Assembly (NCBI GenBank): GCA_958299035.1
Contig: CATQJL010000223.1
Span: 71,717,006 to 71,781,005, forward strand
Reading direction: 5' to 3'
Source of the DNA: Cylicocyclus nassatus
Lineage: Eukaryota > Nematoda > Chromadorea > Rhabditida > Strongylidae
Length of the DNA stretch: 64,000 nt
Part shown: in pieces, positions 56,954 to 64,000 of the stretch
Layout: each line of letters starts with the position of its first letter
Numbering within the stretch: the stretch's first letter is position 1
Made by a program: the position numbers and the translations under genes
Notes under the pieces: generated by a model
Databases searched by the model: none
Told to the model about the DNA's origin: nothing
Seen by the model: the letters and a program-made list of their open reading frames with translations, nothing else

Positions 56954-58126
56954 TTATGTTTGTAGAAAGAATGGATCCGCCCCGTGCAGTATGAAATACG
57001 GGCTCTCTCCTGTGAAGTTGTGCGGAATCATGTTGTACGCCATCATGCAGAATGGCAACCTTACATCCCATTCTGTGGGCACGCTTATCGACTTCCGCAG
57101 CATGGTCACGATAGTACCATTCAGTCTCTCCGTGATTCCATTCTCTCTCGGGTTATACCCCTTTGTAAAGAGCTGTTTCAATCCTGTGATTTTCGCTATC
57201 TCGTCCATGACTTTGTTTTCAAACTTGCCTCCGCGATCAGACAGAATTGATTTTGGCCAGCGGCATCCACCCGCTATCCACCTTCCAAAGATCACTTTTG
57301 CGACGGTGTCCACTTTCTTGTCCGGGATTGGGTAAGCTGCTGCATATTTGGAGAAGTGATCGATGACAGTAACTGCATAGCTGATTCCGCTTGTTGTTTG
57401 CCCTAACTCCAGTATATCTACTCCAATAATCTCATATGGTTTTGTTGTGACTATCGGTTTGAGTGGTGGTACAGCCTTTCTACCGGCGTTTTCCACGAAA
57501 CATTTCTGACATTCCTTTGTCCACTTTTGTACATCCTTTGCCATTCCTGGCCAGAAAACTCTTCTTCTGAGCTGATTGAAAATCTTCTGGGCTCCAAAGT
57601 GTCCTGCCAAAGCTCCTTCGTGGGCTTCTCGGAACACTTCTTTCCGGAAACTTTTGGGCACAACGTATACCTGCTTCCCTTCTTTTGTAAACATCATTAA
57701 TTCTCCTTCCCGTATGACAAAGTCCGCTATACGCACTGGTTGCGACATTCCAATAATCCTGACATATTCTTCTAGTTTCCCTTCTTCCAGCATTTCAATC
57801 ACTGAGCTCCATTCTTCATCCTGCTTCAGCTCTTTCAACCACTTAGACTCGTTCTCCATCGTCACTGTGTTCACCACAGCTTCTTCACAACCTCTCAGTA
57901 CGTCGTCCTCTTTCCATGCGCCTTCTCTACTCAGAGCATCGGCTACGATATTCGCTTTTCCTTTCACGTACTGCATGTTAAGATTGTATCTCTGTATCTC
58001 TAATGACCATCTGAGGACGCGCGCTGATACATTTGTCCGCTTGAACAGTGCAGTTGGTGGGAGGTAGTCGATATATACCACTGTCCGGTAACCCGTATAT
58101 GAAGATGTGGAACTTCCGCACTGCAA
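56954..58126 (-). pseudogene. RNase H end and integrase core of the gypsy element
   Basis: A 390-codon frame. The first third ends the RNase H domain (LRWSLEIQRYNLNMQYVKGK, then ADALSR). The integrase then has an HHCC zinc-binding region (H...H, CQKC) and a catalytic triad visible as D in GVDILE, D in LSDRGGKFEN and E in NGITERLNG, with the spacing usual for gypsy integrases. The reading runs in from the previous frame through a shift near 58085. Confidence 0.85.
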
Positions 58127-59163
58127 ACACGACCGCTAGTGCTTCCAAATCGGTGACATAGTAGTTTCGTTCGGCTTTACTCAATGCCTTTGATGCAAAA
58201 TATATTGGATGCATCTCATTGTCTTCCCCTTTTTGCGTCAGCACTGCCCCTATCCCTGTAGTGGAGGCATCTGTGCATATGATGAACGGTTTTTCACCTG
58301 ATCTAACCTTAGAAATGTCTGGCTGTGCTAGTACCGGTGCTGTGGATATCATCGTCTCAACCTTTTCGAAGGCTTCCTGTTCTGTTTCCCCCATGACCAA
58401 GGTGTCGAAGTGGATGTCAAGCGAAACAAAGAGCTCGCTTGCTTAGAAAATCTTAGGCAAAATTTCCGGTAAAATGATGCCATTCCCAGAAATCTCCGTA
58501 GTTGCTTCTCATTCTTGGGTGCTGGATACTGCCGAATTACTTCTACTTTTTCAGGGTCCGTGTGCACCCCTTCACTGTCTATTTTGTGTTCCAAAAACGA
58601 AACAGCTGACTGCAATAGGAAGCACTTCTCTGCCTTCAGCTTCAAACCCGCTTTCTTCATCCTCTTGCAGACCTCGCGGAGCAATTTGATATGCTCCTCT
58701 CTAGTGCGTGTGCAAATCATTATGTCATCGATATAGCAAAAGACATCTACTCCTAAAAAATCTCCAAGTATAGCATCCATCAGCCTTTGGAATACTGCTG
58801 AGCTTGTGCTCAGCCTGAAGGGTACCACTCGGAAATGGTATAAGCCTTCCGGTGTCGTAAAGGCCGACTTCTCCCCTCTGAGCCCTCTGCGATTGGAATC
58901 TGCCAATAGCCACTGCACATGTCCAGATTGAAAAAGAATTTCCTTCCTGCCATATTCTGCAGTATGGCATCTATAGTCGGTAGTGGGTTCAACTTGATCC
59001 GCTTATTGAGCTCCCTGTAGTCCACGTACAATCTCAATAACCCGTCCTTCTTTTCTACCAATACTATGGGGAATGCCCACTCTGACGAACTCTTTTCGGT
59101 GATGGATCTTCTCTCCAAGTCTTGTAGCATCTGCTTGAGTTTCGACCTGATGCCCAGAGGCAC
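57978..59163 (-). pseudogene. Reverse transcriptase and RNase H of the gypsy element
   Basis: The frames 59163-58810, 58918-58349 and 58400-57978 overlap. The RT fingers/palm have LYVDYRELNKRIKLNPLP and FFFNLDMCSGYWQIP. The catalytic box reads FCYIDDIMIC (YIDD). RNase H starts FIICTDASTTGIGAVLTQKG, with Asp and the later ERNYYVTDLEALAVVFA block. Two frameshifts break the polyprotein. Confidence 0.9.
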
Positions 59164-59176
59164 CTGGCCTTCATCT

Positions 59177-59710
59177 TCACTGGTTCACGATCCCCTGTGT
59201 TGCTCTCATCTTGACTAGATCTGTTTGCGTGAGCTCCTTCTCATCTACTGCGAAACATTCTGTGTAATCCTCCAGCACTTCCTCTATGTCGGGTTCAAGC
59301 AGCTTGGATTCCCTATTCTCTATTATCTGGTCATACAGCATCATTTGTCTATCACTTCCTTGCCGCTCTTCCTCATTACTGTTTAACATCATGACACCCG
59401 TGTCTGCCGTGGAATTGTACCACTTATTGGTTCCCCACGTGCCTACTTCTTCGTCTCGGTGGAGTATCATTGGCTCTGTTCCCGTATGCAGTACTGGCAC
59501 CTTTGCTTCTTCACTCGTTATGGAAAAGACTCCATTAGATACTTCCTCTTTTGAAGGCCAAAGAACTCTTTCTGTTTTACATCCGTTCCCGATCTCACAC
59601 TTGAGTATCACTATCCCTGTTTTATACGGTGGAATATTCACTCTTTCCATCACTTTTGCCTTGACGTCAGGGTTCTGGTGTACCGCAACTTCCACTCCTA
59701 GATCCTTCAA
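59177..59710 (-). pseudogene. Protease-RT linker region of the gypsy element
   Basis: A 177-codon minus-strand frame between protease and RT. It contains a KTGIVILKCEIGNG block and an acidic end (EEVLEDYTECFAVDEKEL) that resembles the start of gypsy RT domains. It is not a separate protein. Confidence 0.6.
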
Positions 59711-59749
59711 TGCATTTGTGCCGATGAGTATTTCCTTGTCTTCATCGTC

Positions 59750-60058
59750 CTAAACATGGAAGACTACTTCCTTTTTGCACCCTCCTTCCAATTCCACTTC
59801 TGCCTGTACCCCTCTTAGAAAGCTAATCACATGATTTGATGCATCATATACGCTTCCCTCCAAGACATCGAATGTCTGAAGTGACTCAACGTCATAGCCA
59901 TTGTCCCTCGTTTCTATAAGCACCCTCACGGGAAGAATACTAATCATTGAACCCTTGTCAATGAGTGCTGACACCTGTCTTTCCAGCATCCTCGCTCGAG
60001 TCAAGGTTCTTCTACCGACAACTCCGTTTCCCTCCACTTGAGAGGTTTTTACAACCAT
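59750..60058 (-). pseudogene. Aspartic protease of the gypsy element, altered active site
   Basis: The minus-strand frame contains SALIDKGSMISILP, aligning with the usual D-(T/S)-G-(A/S) site of retroviral-type proteases, but with Lys in place of Thr/Ser. The flanking hydrophobic residues and later V-rich strands are consistent with the fold. Confidence 0.65.
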
Positions 60059-60567
60059 ATTACGTTCCTACTTAGCATGGATGTTACTCCATTGGAAGCC
60101 TTGGTAGCGCTTTCGTTCTCTGTCTTCCTGTACTTGCAATCTCTTATCATATGTCCGAAGTGGCCACAACTGAAGCATCTTTTCTCTTCATTTGATCGAT
60201 CCTCACTATTGACATCTGGGCTGTTCGTTGGGTCCTGTCTCCTCACAGCATCTTGCCTTTCGCCCCTTTCCGCTAAGCTGTTTCGATGCTGCGCTCTTAC
60301 CGGGACATACCTCTCATTTTTGCTTTGTTTCCTCCACAGTAAAGCTTGCGGTTCACTTCTCCTTTCGAATTTGCATTGCTCGATCTTAATCGCGACTTCC
60401 TTTATTCTGTTGTATGCCTCAGCTGGGTCCACCTGGTGTAGGGTCCCCACCAGTTGTACGTATTCCGGCCATGATGTCAGATTCTCTAACAGAATTTGTG
60501 CATACTCCATCGATCTTTCCTTAATGGTACACTGAGGATTGGTTCTCCTGGTTTTCGAGGGCGACAC
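60049..60567 (-). pseudogene. Gag nucleocapsid region of the gypsy element
   Basis: It contains the zinc knuckle CFSCGHFGHMIRDC (CX2CX4HX4C), preceded by a basic Arg-rich region and followed by KYRKTENE. It runs into the protease frame. Confidence 0.85.
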
Positions 60568-60683
60568 AAAAGTCCGCGACCTCTTGGCCTGGCCTTAAGC
60601 GCATATTTCTTAAGGCCGTCAGGGCCTTCAACCTAGCCGCTGTGGAATCACAGGCCAGTAGTGAGGACATCTCCCTCACTACT

Positions 60684-61430
60684 CTATCCTTGGCGTTTTA
60701 CCGCCGTGGGCATAGTCAGGAACAGGGACCTGACCCTCCCTTCAAGGTGTTCGTCCCCCAGGAGATCTACAAGCATCTTTTCATCCCCCACTATGGACCC
60801 GTACTTCCTAGTGAACCTTCTAATAAATCTATCGAAGTTTTCATTTTCCTGCCCTCTATAAAACCCCGGATCGGCGAAAGCCATACTTTGAAAGTAGTTG
60901 ACTAGTTGATCCGTACCTTGACTGGGCTAAGAGGCATTGCTGCTGCGTGGCCCCAATTGCTTCCAGTGCTGCTTGGACAACATCTGTCCAATCTCGCACT
61001 TTGGTCCGCTCCACGGCCTCCTCATACTCCACGTCTGAACAGGGTATTCGTTATTGCCGCTTCTTAGATTAGAGGATACCATCGGCTCACCTTGCAGCAT
61101 TTCCAAATCCTTTTGAATGCCGTCTCGTTCTTCCGACGACCTCTCTTGAGCCGAAATTGCCTTGGCCTGAAATGGCTCTGACTTCAATCGTTCATTTGTT
61201 GTATCTAAGAACGTTTCTACCCCTTTGTCAAAGCTCTCTTCGATTTGTGCTGCTAAACTCTCCAGACAGTTTAGCATTGCATTCACCCTCATGTTTACTT
61301 CCTCCTCTAGGGGTGTCCTGTACTTTAGTGCGGCCCTACTCTCATCTAAGTGCCTGCTTACTACCCCTGGTAGCAGCCCTAACTCCCTCCTAATGAATCC
61401 TAACTTCTCCTCTATGTTTATTTTGACTGT
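60684..61430 (-). pseudogene. Gag N-terminal and capsid region of the gypsy element
   Basis: The frames at 61292-60927 and 60884-60684 give a helical N-terminal part and a capsid-like block (NFDRFIRRFTRKYG, LLGDEHLEGR). The frame continues open upstream of the listed Met to about 61430, where a shift separates it from a probable start near 61470. Confidence 0.65.
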
Positions 61431-61749
61431 GTTTCACCTGATTTTCTTCAGCTTGGCCCTCCATCAGCTCCATTTCTACCGCTACTATTGTATACTATTT
61501 CATACTATCTGAAAACACACTAGTGTTATTTGCTTGCAACCACTCAATACACGCGACGAATACGCGACGATAATCAATCAATACGAGCTCTATGATAAGT
61601 GCTCTACATGAAGAGATGAAGATATACTATCTTATTCTTCTCTTTTCCTTGCCCTCTTAGGCCGTTGTGTGTGTGTTCTTTGCCGCCTCACTTCTCTGAT
61701 GATCAATATCAATAATGGAAGCGTGTATGATTGTCAATCGATCAGATCC

Positions 61750-61766
61750 GGCTGGCTCGGCCCCCA
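61750..61766 (-). promoter_or_regulatory. Primer-binding site of the gypsy element
   Basis: Directly after the 5' LTR (minus strand) comes TGGGGGCCGAGCCAGCC, starting with the TGG expected for annealing to a tRNA CCA end. The TGGGGGC start resembles proline-tRNA sites, but the match is not verified. Confidence 0.6.
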
Positions 61767-62138
61767 TGTAACGGGGGTTGTCTAGTGATATTGACGGTTT
61801 GAACCGGATCGATCAATAAGGACACGGTTAGAATAAAGATATTTATCTCTATGGCAACAATGAACAACAACAACTCGAACAACTTGGACAACTTAAATAC
61901 TCAACAACGAATACGGGTCCTTCTGACCCGGTTTGGCCCGCTCAGCAGGGTATTCTAGCTTTTCTCTATCTAAGGGGGGAGGTCCACCTCTCTTCACGGC
62001 TTTTTAAACTCCCTGGAGCGCTCACTTCACGCTCTGCTTGCTCCCCCCTATCCACCGGTATTCATGCCCTGTTGAGAGGGTCAAATCGGGCCCTTTTCCC
62101 GCCAAAGTCACTATCTCCGCGAGCAAGGCGCTCCAACA
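61767..62138 (-). repeat. 5' LTR of the gypsy element
   Basis: It mirrors 55119-55491 with scattered substitutions and a few single-base indels. It lies next to the primer-binding site and is followed by the GACC target duplication. Confidence 0.9.
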
Positions 62139-62225
62139 GACCAAACTAAATTTAGGAACCTGCAATTTCCCTTCTTTGCTTGTTTCCTGAAAATGCGACA
62201 TGAGTATAAAGAACACTGTCGCTGT

Positions 62226-62813
62226 ACTCAGATAATCACAATCGCCGGGGCAGGCGGTCCGCAAACTCGCGCTTTTCCGCAGGCGGTCAGCTGAACTTTG
62301 GGTCGTGGCCAACCTTCAGCGTGCCGCACCTTTACGGTCGCATATTTTGCCAGCGGGCAGAAATACAGCATTTTCTGCAAACGTTCGGCAGAAAATTTCT
62401 TTCAGCGAGCGCTGGCCAAACTTTCAGCAAGCGCTCGAACTTTTTTTCACGCAGTTCGGGCGTACGCCGTGCAAAGGTGAGACTCCATGTGGCGGAGTGT
62501 GATCAATGGTTTAATTACCCGAGTTAGGGTACCTTCTTTCAGCGGAAGGTACCTAAGGACAGTGCGGTCCTTCACGAAGAACCGTGCGGCCCCGATAATT
62601 TCGCATATTCTTGCGGAAAGTAGAATGCAGTCATTGGGCCGCAACTTATCCACGGAAAGACCGCGATAGGTTTCCGAGCGTTTGTCTAAAAATTGACCAA
62701 AACTAACCAAATTTCTGAAAGCGGACCGCAAGAAATCAGCGAACTATTTTTTCGGTGCCTGCTGGCTCAAAATTCGCATGGCCGCCTGCCTCCGGCGATT
62801 ATCTGAGTAATTG
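62226..62813. mobile_element. TIR element, about 588 bp
   Basis: The left end ACTCAGATAATCACAATCGCC and the right end GGCGATTATCTGAGT are inverted copies; the left has a 6-bp insertion. CAGGCGG/CCGCCTGC blocks extend the TIR. The interior has GC-rich TTTCAGC/GCTGAAA-type repeats but no transposase. Overlapping short frames are artefacts. Confidence 0.75.
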
Positions 62814-63097
62814 TTGAAAACACGGGTCACTCACTCTTTTAGCACCGGCACTATGCTCAACAAATTTTTCGAGAGTATTCTTCACAAAGTGGCGTTCAAA
62901 TTATTTCATTTCTGGTAGGAAAATAATTAATTTTGATGCGCAATCAGATCGGTTTCGACATGACTGCGACATTCACAATTTCGAAAAGCGATAATCGCGA
63001 AAAACTATCAGTAAACAATTTGAAAATTTCTGACGAGCACACATGATTTAGTGTGATACCAAGGCAGTTCAAATCATTAGTTTGTAACTAGACAGTT

Positions 63098-63335
63098 GTG
63101 GTGATAGAAAAAAGAGCTACCTCTCCTGTAAAGATCATCAACAATTACGTACATATCGCTAAACTTTGTTTAAATAACCGAGCTAGAAAATCTTTTAATC
63201 ACAGCGCTGTGTTCAATCGATCGCTAAAGACTTTTCATCATATAACAAGTATGCTGTATGACGGAGGCGCAATACCTTTGGGCGCGATCGCGGCTTTATT
63301 AGCCGCAGAGCGCATGGGAAGCAGGATTTACAAAG
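63098..63335 (+). CDS. Possible coding exon with a strong donor
   Basis: The frame from 63098 (ATG candidates at 63098-region GTG and 63251 ATG) ends ATTTACAAAG|GTGAGC at 63335/63336. The last part MLYDGGAIPLGAIAALLAAE is Ala/Gly-rich and hydrophobic. A further frame at 63379-63504 and another ending ACAAAAAAG|GTAAAG near 63705 could be later exons, but acceptors are weak. Not identified. Confidence 0.25.
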
Positions 63336-63879
63336 GTGAGCATACCTTCGACATTTTAGAAACAAGGCTTCAAAAGTGAAGGTTGTGGACCAGCATTCGC
63401 AACACGTGGAAAAACCAGGAAAAGCTAATTTTTTCGTGATTGTTTCAAAAAAAAACCATATTCCGGAAGTAGTGGTTACCAAGAAAAAGATAAACAAAAA
63501 TTAGTTATGGAAATGCAAAGTTTCTTTTTCTACCAAGTCGATATGCACGTTCAAGCCAATTTTTTTTGATGCGTCCTTTGAATTCTTACCACCGCATTGA
63601 TGTTCCTTTTCCTGGAACGTTGTTTGGATTGTTGCGTTTATTGTTTTGAGCATCAGTCGCCCAAGCTGGAGAAAAGTCGCTGCGAAAGCACTGAAACAAA
63701 AAAGGTAAAGAAAAACGCACTTTTTACGATTTTTCACAAAAAATTACGCCATAAATATAAATATAAAATAATCGAAAAGATGCACTGGGTCGTCGTCTGC
63801 GTTATGAACAACGGCAAGGTCTATACAATGCACGAAAAAACCGCGTGAAAGGAGTTAGGTTCAAAACAACAAAGAAAAG

Positions 63880-63996
63880 GGTACCAGAGCCAAATGCTCG
63901 GCGACTCGCGTTTGGGGTGGCGAGGTAGCACGCAGCGCGCGGAGACGCAGACGAGCAGGAGACAAACCAGAAGCGACGGGACATTTGGCTCTGGTC
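63880..63996. repeat. Short structured repeat, copy 2
   Basis: It starts GGTACCAGAGCCAAATG and ends CATTTGGCTCTGGTC, giving a 14-bp perfect terminal stem. The body (GGCGAGGTAGCACG, GGAGACGCAGACGAGCAGGA) aligns with 28693-28810. Confidence 0.75.
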
Positions 63997-64000
63997 GTAG

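Larger units (their letters stand above)
55119..62138 (-). mobile_element. Ty3/gypsy LTR retrotransposon, 7,020 bp, near complete but frameshifted
   Basis: The element is bounded by 373- and 372-bp LTRs and the 4-bp duplication GACC (55115-55118, 62139-62142). On the minus strand the order is 5' LTR, primer-binding site (TGGGGGCCGAGCCAGCC directly after the LTR), gag, protease, RT, RNase H, integrase with a GPY/F-type end, an extra ORF, polypurine tract (GGAGGGGAGGAA) and 3' LTR. This domain order is Ty3/gypsy (Metaviridae). Frameshifts at several points (for example near 61430, 59170, 58370 and 58085) and a changed protease active site make it non-functional. LTR divergence (about two dozen differences by eye) indicates that it is not recent. 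Confidence 0.92.

Noticed and set aside
62298..62731. Cluster of overlapping frames on both strands
   Set aside because: All lie within the TIR element at 62226-62813 and are low-information readings of its repeats.
1..64000. CRISPR arrays, bacterial operons, rRNA or tRNA genes
   Set aside because: No regularly spaced short direct repeats with unique spacers, no Shine-Dalgarno-led gene strings, and no cloverleaf with A and B boxes were found; the introns and retroelements are eukaryotic.

Overview
This window looks like a gene-poor, repeat-rich stretch of a nematode nuclear genome. The evidence is eukaryotic. There are short introns (48-180 nt, mostly under 100) with GTAAGT/GTGAGT-type donors and T-rich CAG acceptors. 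Two start codons sit 4 nt after a strong TTTTTTCAG/TTTTCCAG acceptor, as expected for spliced-leader trans-splicing. Small secreted-protein genes are present, one of them with the Ser-Gly-Glu-Gly design of nematode chondroitin proteoglycan cores. The repeat content is dominated by TA-flanked mariner/Tc1-type fold-back elements plus Ty3/gypsy LTR retrotransposons. A rhabditid/strongylid (hookworm-like) worm fits best, but species assignment is inference only. There are no bacterial-type operons, no rRNA and no convincing tRNA. One assembly gap (23 Ns) lies at 43828-43850.

Layout. 1-5430: two minus-strand pieces of a decayed Ty3/gypsy element (pol at 10-1521, gag/protease at 3570-5429), separated by about 2 kb that holds plus-strand gene-like exons (1969-3131). 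5600-18060: a dense run of terminal-inverted-repeat (TIR) and palindromic elements, two of them serially inserted mariner-type elements 5 bp apart. 18700-29000: more fold-back elements (20.06, 20.98, 21.58-23.30 and 24.54-25.39 kb) interspersed with a few possible gene fragments (18.7 and 23.7 kb). 30005-30728: a solo LTR with a 5-bp target duplication. 31025-31665 (minus) and 40341-40940 (plus): two well-supported spliced genes for small secreted proteins, each ending in a very basic Arg/Lys tail. 32.4-37.3 kb: a mariner-like near-perfect inverted repeat, hairpins, a possible three-exon micro-gene, and a Tc1-like element nested in a palindrome. 41-48 kb: further TIR elements, the N gap and a two-exon cysteine-rich secreted peptide gene (45945-46181). 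49.9-55.1 kb: a diverged tandem segmental duplication. 55119-62138: an almost complete but frameshifted Ty3/gypsy LTR retrotransposon, minus strand, inserted into the second duplicate; the empty site is preserved in the first duplicate. 62.2-64.0 kb: one more TIR element, a possible exon and the second copy of a short structured repeat.

How it fits together. Most of the DNA is transposon-derived, and an unusual share of it is arranged as long inverted repeats able to fold back as hairpins. The genes with the best support are the two acidic-to-basic secreted proteins, which share a last-intron phase and tail architecture and may be a small family, and the Cys-rich secreted peptide. Everything else coding-like is fragmentary and is marked with low confidence.
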